From Thermodesulfovibrionales bacterium (GTDB taxonomy: Bacteria > Nitrospirota > Thermodesulfovibrionia > Thermodesulfovibrionales > SM23-35): 15,377 nt of DNA. The notes beneath the pieces are model-generated. The model did not search any database. It saw only the letters and a program-made list of their open reading frames with translations, and was not told the DNA's origin. The first letter of the stretch is position 1. Each line of letters starts with the position of its first letter. Location: NCBI GenBank assembly GCA_022013235.1, contig JAKLQR010000143.1:1-15377 (forward strand). The letters are read 5' to 3'. The position numbers and the translations under genes were made by a program. Below, in pieces: positions 7,187 to 14,803 of the stretch.

Positions 7187-7972
7187 ATGGAAACAGCAAT
7201 TGAAGTCAGAAACCTTATAACCCACTACGGTGACAGGGAGATCCTGAAAAACATCTCTTTTTCCATACCGAAGAGAAAAACTACGGTGATTCTCGGTGGG
7301 AGCGGATGCGGGAAAAGCACGCTGCTGAAACACCTCATCGGGCTCCTGAAGCCGACCGGAGGAGAGATTCTGATCAACAGCAATGATATCACAAAGATAA
7401 ACGAAGACGAGATGAACGGAGTGAGGAAGAAAATGGGCGTCCTCTTCCAGGGGGCAGCCCTTCTCAATTCCATGACCGTTGCCGGTAATGTCGCCCTTCC
7501 TCTCCGTGAACATACAAAACTCAATGCGTCTACCGTAAATATAATGGTGCGCATGAAACTTGACCTTGTAGGATTGTCGGGTTTCGACAAATTTTATCCG
7601 TCACAGCTTTCGGGCGGCATGAAGAAGAGGGCAGGGCTTGCACGGGCGATAGCCCTGGACCCGGAAATGCTTTTTTTTGATGAACCGTCAGCAGGTCTTG
7701 ATCCCGTGACCGCCGCAGGTCTTGATGAATTGATTGTGAATTTAAGGAACGTGTTCGGAATGACCATAATAGCTGTAACCCACGAGCTTCCGAGTGTATT
7801 CACTATCGCTGATTATGTTATCATGCTTGACAAGGGCCAGGTCATCTTTGCCGGAACACTCGATGAACTCAAGGCGTCGGACAATCCGAGGATCAGGATG
7901 TTTCTTGAAAGAAAGCCGGAACAGGAAATGTATTCGCCCGAAGATTACTTCAAAATAATCGCAGGCGAATAA
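7187..7972 (+). CDS. mlaF: MlaF-family ABC transporter ATP-binding protein
   Basis: A 261 aa ABC ATPase of normal length. Walker A GGSGCGKST (37-45), Q-loop Gln88 (FQGAAL), signature LSGGMKKRAGLARA (131-144), Walker B and catalytic Glu MLFFDEP (D155, E156) and switch His199 (VTHE) are all present. The LSGGM form and overall sequence match MlaF/Ttg2A. It powers lipid transport through the MlaE dimer and, in E. coli, is the subunit that binds the STAS protein MlaB. An in-frame TAG at 7172-7174 leaves the ATG at 7187 as the only sensible start; no Shine-Dalgarno site is visible before it, which is unusual beside its neighbours. Confidence 0.93.
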   Translation: METAIEVRNLITHYGDREILKNISFSIPKRKTTVILGGSGCGKSTLLKHLIGLLKPTGGEILINSNDITKINEDEMNGVRKKMGVLFQGAALLNSMTVAGNVALPLREHTKLNASTVNIMVRMKLDLVGLSGFDKFYPSQLSGGMKKRAGLARAIALDPEMLFFDEPSAGLDPVTAAGLDELIVNLRNVFGMTIIAVTHELPSVFTIADYVIMLDKGQVIFAGTLDELKASDNPRIRMFLERKPEQEMYSPEDYFKIIAGE

Positions 7973-8002
7973 AGAATCCGGGAAAATGGCGCGAAGGGAA
8001 AT

Positions 8003-8899
8003 ATGAGAGACGAAATCAAGGCGGGGATAATAATAGTCAGTTCGATTGCGATTCTGAGCGCCTTCGTTATTCTGATAGGGGGCGGACAGTTTTTCGAAAA
8101 GCTCGATACCTATACCGTGGAGGTCATGAATGCGGCAGGCTTGGAGCCCGGAGCACAGGTGAGGCTCGGCGGAGTAAGGGTAGGCAGGGTGCTTACCATT
8201 CGCGCACCCGGGAAACCGGGAGAATCTGTAACCATCGGGATCGGGGTAAAAAAGGGCACGGTGCTCTATAAAGGGACAAAAGCCCTCATAACGCAGGTTG
8301 GCTTCGTAGGAGACATTTACCTTTTTCTTTCCGTCAACGATACGGTCAATGAGGTTATTCAGGCCGGAGATACCATACCCTCTGAAGAAAAAGTGCCGAT
8401 GGACGTGCTCATGGCAAAACTCAACGGACTCTCAGAGTCAGTCGACAGACTGATTACGGATATCGACAAGCTCTTTAACGAGAAAAACCTGAAGAATGTC
8501 GAAGCCCTTATAGGAAATACCAACAATGCAATCGTGTCAGGAGCGGTAAACCTCGAAAAGATTGCAATAGGGCTGAAGGCAACAACCGATAAGCTGGGAG
8601 GAGTTCTGAACGAAATAGACGATATCGTGAAAGTCAACAGGGGAGAAATAACGATACTGGTAAAAAAAGCCCGGGAGGACATTGAAAAGGCCGGGGAGAT
8701 GATCAGGAGCATAGAATCAACTGCAAAGTCTGTCGAAAAAACATCAAAAACAGCCGACAGAACGATCGAATACCAGTCGAGGAATATCGAGAACCTGATC
8801 AATGCAATGACAAGGACCACGGAAGAAATGCAGGACCTCCTCCAGGAGATCAAACACAAACCCTGGAGCGTGCTCTATAAAGAAAATCGGGGGGAATGA
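8003..8899 (+). CDS. mlaD: MlaD-family MCE protein with long helical C-terminus
   Basis: A 298 aa protein: one N-terminal membrane anchor (about 7-28), a single MCE domain (about 36-112, with GLEPGAQVRLGGVRVGRV) and then about 170 residues of polar, helix-forming sequence. E. coli MlaD is about 183 aa, so the tail is much longer. MCE domains form hexameric rings in the periplasm that carry lipid from the permease; long helical tails in PqiB-type MCE proteins form a needle toward the outer membrane. A GGGAA ribosome site precedes the ATG. The gene sits 30 bp after mlaF and 4 bp before the lipoprotein gene. The MCE call is firm; the needle is inference. Confidence 0.92.
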   Translation: MRDEIKAGIIIVSSIAILSAFVILIGGGQFFEKLDTYTVEVMNAAGLEPGAQVRLGGVRVGRVLTIRAPGKPGESVTIGIGVKKGTVLYKGTKALITQVGFVGDIYLFLSVNDTVNEVIQAGDTIPSEEKVPMDVLMAKLNGLSESVDRLITDIDKLFNEKNLKNVEALIGNTNNAIVSGAVNLEKIAIGLKATTDKLGGVLNEIDDIVKVNRGEITILVKKAREDIEKAGEMIRSIESTAKSVEKTSKTADRTIEYQSRNIENLINAMTRTTEEMQDLLQEIKHKPWSVLYKENRGE

Positions 8900-8903
8900 G
8901 ACG

Positions 8904-9479
8904 ATGAGAAGAATGTTTATCATGGTAAGTATTCTGCTTTCGCTGACGGCATGCAGCATGCCCGAAACAAAGATTTACAGCCTCTCTCTTCCCGATACCG
9001 CGATGATGGATGCCACTACTCAGGACAGGCAGGCATCTCTTGCGATCATCATGGATGCTCCCCGTCACCTCAGCCAATCTTATATCGTGTACAGAATCTC
9101 CCCTTATCAGCTCCAGATTTCACGCTATGCGAAATGGGAATCACCGCCGGATGAGATGATAAAGAAGGCAATTCAGGATTCACTGTATGACACAGGCAAA
9201 TTCCATGACGTAAGTACCTCTTCTCTGATATCCGAGGGTTCTTATGTGCTCGAAATCAACCTGAAAAGATTCGAGAGGACAGGGGACGGAAACGATATAT
9301 TTGGAGAGCTTGCATTCGATATGAAACTCGTCTCTTCCGACAACAGGGAACTTTCTCATGCAGCGATTACAAAGAAAATAAAACTCGAAGACAGGGATTT
9401 CCTGAGTCTTGCAAAAGGACTGAGCGCCGCCCTCGCAGAGGCTGTCAGGGAAGTGACAGCGAAAGTTATTGCGTATTAG
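8904..9479 (+). CDS. PqiC-type ABC transport auxiliary lipoprotein
   Basis: A 191 aa protein with a lipoprotein signal: hydrophobic MFIMVSILLSLTAC with the lipobox LTAC and lipid-bearing Cys17. The mature part matches the ABC_trans_aux / PqiC pattern (KIYSLSLPD near the start, a YRISPYQLQISRYAKWESPP block, and an amphipathic C-terminal helix). PqiC is an outer-membrane lipoprotein that caps MCE transport machines. Here it likely plays the same part at the end of the MlaD tail. No MlaC-like periplasmic carrier gene is present in the window, which fits direct bridging. A strong purine-rich site (GGGGGGAA) precedes the ATG. Confidence 0.85.
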   Translation: MRRMFIMVSILLSLTACSMPETKIYSLSLPDTAMMDATTQDRQASLAIIMDAPRHLSQSYIVYRISPYQLQISRYAKWESPPDEMIKKAIQDSLYDTGKFHDVSTSSLISEGSYVLEINLKRFERTGDGNDIFGELAFDMKLVSSDNRELSHAAITKKIKLEDRDFLSLAKGLSAALAEAVREVTAKVIAY

Positions 9480-9511
9480 CCTCTTTTCAATATTCATAAA
9501 GGAGATATAAC

Positions 9512-10798
9512 ATGTCCAGGATCGTAAAAGTTTTCGGAAGAGAAATCCTCGATTCCAGGGGAAACCCGACAGTCGAAGCTGACGTATGGCTTGACGATGG
9601 AAGCATGGGAAGGGCAGCTGTCCCCTCAGGCGCTTCCACAGGCGAGCATGAAGCTGTTGAACTGAGAGACGGCGATACGAAACGCTATCTCGGCAAAGGC
9701 ACCCGGAAAGCGGCCCAGAACATTCAGGGTAAAATTTCTGCGTCAGTCCAGGGAATGGACGCGGGTGACCAGGAAGCGGTTGACCGGAGGATGATCCTTC
9801 TTGACGGCACTCCGAATAAGGGGAAGCTTGGCGCAAACGCCATCCTCGCGGTATCCATGGCAGCTGCCCGTGCCGCTGCGATGTCGCACAGGATGCCGCT
9901 CTACCGCTATCTCGGAGGAGCATCGGCTTCTGTCCTGCCCGTACCGATGATGAATATCCTGAACGGAGGCGCGCACGCAGACAATTCAGTAGACCCTCAG
10001 GAATTCATGGTGGCTCCTTATGGCGCAGCAAATTTCACCGAAGCACTGCGCATGGGAGCAGAGGTATTCCATACGTTGAAGAGCGTACTGAAAAAGAAAG
10101 GCTATTCCACCGCAGTTGGGGATGAGGGAGGGTTTGCCCCCAATCTGAGGTCGAATGAAGAGGCAATCGAGGTCATCCTCGAATCCATCGGGAAAGCAGG
10201 ATATAAAGCCGGGAAGGATATCGGATTAGCGCTGGACCCTGCGGCAAGCGAATTTTATGATACGCGCAAAAAGAAATATATTTTCAAAAAGTCCGACAAG
10301 AGTGAAAGGACCGCTGAACAGATGGTGGATTTCTGGGCCAAATGGGTAAAACAGTATCCGATCATTTCCATTGAAGACGGCATGGCAGAGGACGACTGGA
10401 AAGGCTGGAAACTGATGACCGACGTTCTGGGAAAGAAAATACAAATTGTTGGAGACGACCTTTTTGTGACGAATACCGAGAGGCTTTCCAGAGGTATACA
10501 AGAGGGCGTTGCGAATTCGATTCTCATAAAGTTAAATCAGATAGGCACATTGACCGAAACGTTTGATACAATGCGTATGGCTGCCGCCGCAGGGTATACT
10601 GCAATGGTATCGCATCGTTCAGGAGAGACCGAGGACACCTTCATATCGGACCTCGTTGTTGCAACAGGTGCGGGCCAGATAAAGACAGGCTCTGCAAGCC
10701 GTACAGACAGAATCGCGAAATATAACCAGCTGCTCCGCATAGAAGAGGACCTGGGCAGCTCAGCAAAGTTTGCGGGCAGGGATACGTTTCGCCGTTAA
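9512..10798 (+). CDS. eno: enolase
   Basis: Converts 2-phosphoglycerate to phosphoenolpyruvate in glycolysis and gluconeogenesis. The protein is 428 aa, the usual length. Active-site residues are all visible: His155 (GGAHADN), Glu164 (QEFM), Glu205 (GDEGGF), Mg ligands Asp242 (LALDPA), Glu288 (SIEDG) and Asp315 (VGDDL), catalytic Lys340 in the signature ILIKLNQIGTLTET, His368 (SHRSGE) and Lys391 (KTGSASR). A very good ribosome site, AAAGGAG, lies 7 nt before the ATG. Only 32 bp separate it from the lipoprotein gene, with no terminator hairpin, so it may be read through from the transporter genes although the functions are unrelated. Confidence 0.98.
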   Translation: MSRIVKVFGREILDSRGNPTVEADVWLDDGSMGRAAVPSGASTGEHEAVELRDGDTKRYLGKGTRKAAQNIQGKISASVQGMDAGDQEAVDRRMILLDGTPNKGKLGANAILAVSMAAARAAAMSHRMPLYRYLGGASASVLPVPMMNILNGGAHADNSVDPQEFMVAPYGAANFTEALRMGAEVFHTLKSVLKKKGYSTAVGDEGGFAPNLRSNEEAIEVILESIGKAGYKAGKDIGLALDPAASEFYDTRKKKYIFKKSDKSERTAEQMVDFWAKWVKQYPIISIEDGMAEDDWKGWKLMTDVLGKKIQIVGDDLFVTNTERLSRGIQEGVANSILIKLNQIGTLTETFDTMRMAAAAGYTAMVSHRSGETEDTFISDLVVATGAGQIKTGSASRTDRIAKYNQLLRIEEDLGSSAKFAGRDTFRR

Positions 10799-10859
10799 CA
10801 CGATAATGTATTTGAAACGTGTGCTCAATTAATCTCCGGTTATTTTTAAGGAGTACGCC

Positions 10860-12518
10860 ATGAAGCCCCATGAACTTGCCGGGAAACCGGCGCCCAGATC
10901 GATTCTTGCAAATATACCGAGGCTGATTGCGGCCTATTATACCCATAAACCGGATGCAGCTGAAACAACCCAGAGAGTTTCCTTCGGCACGTCCGGACAC
11001 CGGGGTTCTTCTCTCAAACACAGCTTTAACGAAGCGCATATCCTTGCAATCAGCCAGGCCATATGCGAATACAGAAAAGCGAACAGGATCAGGGGACCGC
11101 TGTTTCTCGGAATGGACACCCATGCATTGTCCGAACCTGCTTTTGCGAGCGCCATCGAAGTCTTTGCAGCAAACAAGATAGACGTCCTGATCCAGAAAGG
11201 GTTCCGGTACACGCCAACGCCGGCAATCTCCCACGCAATCCTCACCTATAACAGGAAGGTCCGGGGGATCCGGGGCCGTTCCGACGGCGTGGTCATCACT
11301 CCTTCTCATAATCCGCCTGAGGACGGCGGATTCAAGTACAACCCGCCGCACGGGGGTCCTGCTGATACTGAAACCACAAAAGGAATCGAAGAAAGGGCAA
11401 ACGAGCTGCTCTCCAGGGGACTTAAAGGTGTAAGAAGGATGCTTTTCGAGAAAGCGGTAAAAAGTGAATACATCCGTGAATATGATTACGTAATACCCTA
11501 TATCGATGACCTTGTGAATATTATAGACATGGAACGAATAGCGAACGCAGGGCTGAAGATAGGTGTGGACCCGCTGGGAGGGGCCGCAGTCGATTTTTGG
11601 GAGCCTATCGCAGAGAGGTACGGGATTTCACTTGAAGTTGTCAATGCGGTTATTGATCCTACATTCTCTTTTATGACTGTTGACAAAGACGGAAAGATCA
11701 GAATGGACTGCTCCTCACCCTATGCCATGGAGCGTCTGATACAATTAAAGGACAAATTCGATATCGCGTTTGGAAACGATACGGACGTCGACCGGCACGG
11801 TATAATAACGAGAGAGGCAGGGCTCATGAACCCGAACCATTATCTGTCTGCTGCCATCTGGTTCCTCTTTCAAAACAGACCTGAATGGAGAAAAGACGCT
11901 GTGGTAGGAAAGACCCTTGTATCGACATCCATGATCGACAGAGTCGCTGCAGCACTCGGGAAGACAGTCTCCGAGGTGCCCGTTGGGTTCAAGTGGTTTG
12001 TCGACGGACTCAGCGACGGGTCGTACGCGTTCGGAGGAGAAGAGAGCGCAGGCGCTTCTTTCGTCAGGAAGAACGGCGCCGTTTGGACAACGGACAAGGA
12101 CGGTATCATCATGGACCTCCTCGCCTGTGAAATCACTGCCAGCACCGGAAAGGACCCTGCTGAATTATATAAAGACCTTGAGGGACGATTCGGCAGTCCG
12201 TCATATATCCGCATCGATGCGCCGGCAACACCGGAACAGAAGGCGATCCTGAAAAAACTTTCCCCTGATATGGTCACTGCGCAACAGCTTGCAGGCGAGG
12301 CTATTACCGCGAAACTGACCCGTGCGCCGGGGAATAACGCAGAAATCGGGGGACTGAAAGTTATTACACAGAACGGATGGTTTGCTGCGCGTCCTTCCGG
12401 CACAGAGGATATTTACAAAATTTATGCAGAGAGCTTTCTTGGTGAAGAGCACCTGCAAAAGATACAGGATGAGGCTGTAGCTATAGTCAGTGCCGCTTTT
12501 GCCACAGCAGGAGTCTGA
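10860..12518 (+). CDS. pgm: alpha-D-glucose phosphate-specific phosphoglucomutase
   Basis: Interconverts glucose-1-phosphate and glucose-6-phosphate. The 552 aa length and the N-terminal SFGTSGHRGSS block match the Pgm subgroup. Key sites: phosphoserine loop TPSHNPPEDGG (Ser149), Mg loop GNDTDVDRHG (D307, D309, D311), sugar loop GGEESAG (392-398) and phosphate loop RPSGTED (511-517). An AAGGAG ribosome site precedes the ATG. The 61 bp gap after enolase shows no terminator or clear promoter. Together with the glucose-6-phosphate isomerase gene further right it points to glycogen or cell-envelope sugar metabolism tied to glycolysis. Confidence 0.97.
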   Translation: MKPHELAGKPAPRSILANIPRLIAAYYTHKPDAAETTQRVSFGTSGHRGSSLKHSFNEAHILAISQAICEYRKANRIRGPLFLGMDTHALSEPAFASAIEVFAANKIDVLIQKGFRYTPTPAISHAILTYNRKVRGIRGRSDGVVITPSHNPPEDGGFKYNPPHGGPADTETTKGIEERANELLSRGLKGVRRMLFEKAVKSEYIREYDYVIPYIDDLVNIIDMERIANAGLKIGVDPLGGAAVDFWEPIAERYGISLEVVNAVIDPTFSFMTVDKDGKIRMDCSSPYAMERLIQLKDKFDIAFGNDTDVDRHGIITREAGLMNPNHYLSAAIWFLFQNRPEWRKDAVVGKTLVSTSMIDRVAAALGKTVSEVPVGFKWFVDGLSDGSYAFGGEESAGASFVRKNGAVWTTDKDGIIMDLLACEITASTGKDPAELYKDLEGRFGSPSYIRIDAPATPEQKAILKKLSPDMVTAQQLAGEAITAKLTRAPGNNAEIGGLKVITQNGWFAARPSGTEDIYKIYAESFLGEEHLQKIQDEAVAIVSAAFATAGV

Positions 12519-12533
12519 GGGGGGGTATCTTCC

Positions 12534-12977
12534 ATGAAAATTCTTACCACTCCGAAAATGGAACGATGTATAGGGTGCCATTCCTGCTCGCTTGCATGCG
12601 CGCGATTAGTGCATAAGAGGCTTTCCTGGGATACCGCAGGGATACGTATCCGCACATCAGGCGGACTTTCGACGGGTTTTGAAGCGAGAAACTGTCTTGC
12701 GTGCAATCCCGCCCCGTGCGCCCTGGCCTGCCCGACCGGCGCCTATCTGCAAAGAAAGGGAGGAGGGGTACTTGTCAGAAAGAAGCTCTGCATCCGCTGC
12801 GGTGAATGTGCAAAGGCATGCCCTGTTGACGCCATATATCTTGATTATACAGGAGAGCCTTTCGTCTGTATTCATTGCAGCCGGTGTGTGCAGTACTGCC
12901 CCCATGACTGTCTCGAGATGAAAGAATTAAATGAGGAGACTGTAACAGACGAATCCGAAGGGGATCTGCATTCATGA
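12534..12977 (+). CDS. four-cluster [4Fe-4S] ferredoxin-like subunit, AorA-like
   Basis: A 147 aa polyferredoxin with four Cys groups: C12-C15-C18-C22, C54-C57-C62-C66, C86-C89-C92-C96 (CIRCGECAKACP) and C112-C115-C118-C122 (CIHCSRCVQYCP). This is enough for four [4Fe-4S] clusters; C126 is extra. The layout resembles the electron-transfer subunit of DMSO-reductase-type enzymes and the AorA subunit that works with tungsten AOR in Aromatoleum. It overlaps the AOR gene by ATGA, so it is almost certainly the electron acceptor of that enzyme. There is no signal peptide or twin-arginine motif, so it is cytoplasmic. No AorC-like FAD subunit is seen in the window. Confidence 0.88.
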   Translation: MKILTTPKMERCIGCHSCSLACARLVHKRLSWDTAGIRIRTSGGLSTGFEARNCLACNPAPCALACPTGAYLQRKGGGVLVRKKLCIRCGECAKACPVDAIYLDYTGEPFVCIHCSRCVQYCPHDCLEMKELNEETVTDESEGDLHS

Positions 12978-14392
12978 TCCGCGACTACTTCAGGGTCCTC
13001 ACAATCAACCTTACCACTGGTCAGGGAAATATCGTTGAGGTGGGAGGCAGGAACGAGGCAGCAGGAGGAAGCGGTCTTGCCGCGCTCCTGTTCGGCAGGT
13101 TCGGGCATGTCGATAAACCATGGAATGAACCTGAACAGCCGCTCATTTTCACTATCGGCCCGCTTACCGGATATTTTCCGCTTATGAGTAAAACAGTATG
13201 CGCTTTTAAGTCACCCTTCCATAACCAGTATGCCGAGAGTCATGCAGGAGGCCGTTCCGCTCTTGCACTCAGGTTTGCTGACCTCGATGCGCTTGTGATT
13301 ACCGGGAAGGCAGAGAAACCGGCATGCATTTCTGTCGGGTCCCGGCATCTCGAAATAAAAGAAGTACACTATTTGTGGGGAATGGATGTTTTTGCCACGG
13401 GCAAATATCTCCGGAATATGTTCAGGGGGTCGGGGCACCGGAGCATTCTTCGCATCGGTCCTGCGGGCGAACAGGGTTCTCCAATGGCCTGTATCAACGC
13501 TGATACATACCGTCATTTCGGCAGGCTCGGCGGAGGGGCTGTAATGGGAACGAAAAATCTCAAGGGAATCGTCATTCAGGGGGATGCGTCGTTCCTCCTC
13601 CCCGAAAATAAAGAATATCCGAAAATCTTTAAAGAAGTGCATAACCAGCTCACCGATACGGACATGATGAGCAAGTACCATAACCTCGGCACGCCGGTAA
13701 ATGTAATGATCTTAAACGATCTTAAATCGCTTCCGGTCAGGAATCTTCAGCAGACAGCAGATCCTCATATCGGGGGCATCTCAGGCGAAAAGTTTGCGGA
13801 AGCAGCGCTGCTCCGCAACAATGCATGCTCCGGATGTCCTGTCGGCTGCATCCATATAGGTTTTGTAAGGGAGCGGTTCCACGAAGAGAACAGATACCTT
13901 TACCGGCAGGTGTCATATGATCATGAACCCATCTTTGCAACTGGTTCTATGCTCGGCGTGCTCGACTGTTTCGCGGTACTTGGCATCATGGATGTCGTGG
14001 AAAGGATGGGGCTTGATGTAATGTCGGCGGGGGTGGCCCTTGCCTGGGCAACAGAAGCGTTTGAGAAAGGACTCATCTCTGAAGCGGAAACCCTTGTTCC
14101 CTTGAAATTCGGAGATGCGGAAAGATATAAGCAGGCCATGCAATTCCTTGCAATGGGAACGAATGAATTCTATCGGACCCTTGGCAGGGGAACCATGGTT
14201 GCCGCTGAGAGGTACAACGGAAAAGACTTTGCCTGTGTCCTCGGACAGGAGATGGCAGGCTATGCCACAGGGGAGGTTTTTTTGCCTCACAAGCCCTTGG
14301 ATTCAGACATTCGCACCTGGACTCGGCAGGATATTCCTTTGACCAGAAACCCGGCGAAAAGAACGCCGGGAAGGCGGTTGATTTTCTTGTAA
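12974..14392 (+). CDS. aldehyde:ferredoxin oxidoreductase family, N-terminal part (frameshifted)
   Basis: The first 472 residues of a tungsten/molybdopterin AOR-family enzyme that oxidises aldehydes with ferredoxin. Typical features: IGPLTGYFP (61-69), HAGGRSALALRFADLDALVITGK (tungstopterin domain, about 90-112), RLGGGAVMGTKNLKGIV (184-200), the Fe-S motif CSGCPVGC (C285, C288, C292), YDHEPIFATGS and GLDVMSAGVALAWATEA (346-362). Homology in this frame stops at about residue 436; the last 36 codons are nonsense, and the family sequence resumes in another frame through to 14739. Joined, the protein would be about 588 aa, normal for the family. The break is in a run of seven T. It is either a pseudogene, a sequencing error or a ribosomal slip site. 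Substrate is unknown; neighbouring glycolysis genes make a sugar-phosphate aldehyde conceivable. Confidence 0.85.
   Translation: MIRDYFRVLTINLTTGQGNIVEVGGRNEAAGGSGLAALLFGRFGHVDKPWNEPEQPLIFTIGPLTGYFPLMSKTVCAFKSPFHNQYAESHAGGRSALALRFADLDALVITGKAEKPACISVGSRHLEIKEVHYLWGMDVFATGKYLRNMFRGSGHRSILRIGPAGEQGSPMACINADTYRHFGRLGGGAVMGTKNLKGIVIQGDASFLLPENKEYPKIFKEVHNQLTDTDMMSKYHNLGTPVNVMILNDLKSLPVRNLQQTADPHIGGISGEKFAEAALLRNNACSGCPVGCIHIGFVRERFHEENRYLYRQVSYDHEPIFATGSMLGVLDCFAVLGIMDVVERMGLDVMSAGVALAWATEAFEKGLISEAETLVPLKFGDAERYKQAMQFLAMGTNEFYRTLGRGTMVAAERYNGKDFACVLGQEMAGYATGEVFLPHKPLDSDIRTWTRQDIPLTRNPAKRTPGRRLIFL
14277..14284 (+). other. frameshift site in the AOR gene (T7 run followed by G)
   Basis: Codons read GTT-TTT-TTG in the upstream frame. 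One added T, or a backward slip of one base by the ribosome, gives GTT-TTT-TTT-GCC and restores the AOR reading frame (EVFFASQALGFRH). The heptamer T-TTT-TTG fits the X-XXY-YYZ slippery pattern and resembles the HIV U-UUU-UUA site. No stem-loop begins 5-10 nt downstream; the nearest clear one is about 66 nt away. Confidence 0.75.
14350..14370 (+). repeat. GC-rich 7 bp hairpin within the AOR reading frame overlap
   Basis: CCCGGCG and CGCCGGG form a perfect stem around the 7 nt loop AAAAGAA. It falls between the frameshift site and the upstream-frame stop at 14392. It has no T-run and is too far from the slip site for a classical stimulator. Confidence 0.45.
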
Positions 14393-14424
14393 AGGATGAA
14401 CAGGGAAGAGTTTTCCTTACCTCA

Positions 14425-14739
14425 ATGGTATCCTGCCTTTTCGCCCGCAGTGTATACAATGACGAACTCCTTGGCCGATGCCTGAATTCCGTCGGCTACA
14501 CTGAACTCGCAGAGAAAATGTCCGATGTAGCGCGTTTTATTCAGAAGCTCCGGTGGAAGACGAGGATTGCTACGGGGTTTGACCCCGGATCTGTTTCCAT
14601 ACCGAAGAGGTTTACCGAGGTCGTGAACTGGAAAGGTCCAATCGATACAGGATATCTGAAAGCCCTCAGGGAAGAATACGCAAAAAGAATCCTTGAAATG
14701 GGTGCAGCTGATGAGAGAAAATCAGAAGAGAACATTTGA
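14425..14739 (+). CDS. aldehyde:ferredoxin oxidoreductase, C-terminal fragment
   Basis: An ORF of 104 aa that is the end of the AOR protein; homologous sequence in this frame begins earlier, at 14281, with no start codon of its own there. SMVSCLFARSVYND resembles the region that supplies the fourth Fe-S ligand in AOR (Cys494 of the Pyrococcus enzyme), so the cysteine here (residue 4 of this ORF) is probably that ligand. If made alone from the ATG at 14425, the fragment would lack the cofactor domains and should be inactive. It has no good ribosome site. Best read as the displaced 3' part of the gene that starts at 12974. Confidence 0.75.
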   Translation: MVSCLFARSVYNDELLGRCLNSVGYTELAEKMSDVARFIQKLRWKTRIATGFDPGSVSIPKRFTEVVNWKGPIDTGYLKALREEYAKRILEMGAADERKSEENI

Positions 14740-14788
14740 TTCATGATGATACAACTGGAAATAATACTGGGGCCGGAGTTTTTTGCGA

Positions 14789-14795
14789 AAGGAGG
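14789..14795 (+). promoter_or_regulatory. strong ribosome binding site for pgi
   Basis: AAGGAGG, 8 nt before the TTG at 14804. It decides that start over the in-frame ATG at 14816, which has no site at a proper distance. Confidence 0.7.
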
Positions 14796-14803
14796 ACACT
14801 GCA

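Noticed and set aside
9180..11351. Minus-strand frames of 247 (9180-9923) and 236 (10641-11351) codons
   Set aside because: They lie opposite the lipoprotein, enolase and phosphoglucomutase genes and show no family motif.
14284..14370. Pseudoknot or stem stimulating a programmed -1 frameshift in AOR
   Set aside because: The only strong stem begins about 66 nt after the slip site, well outside the 5-10 nt spacing of known stimulators.
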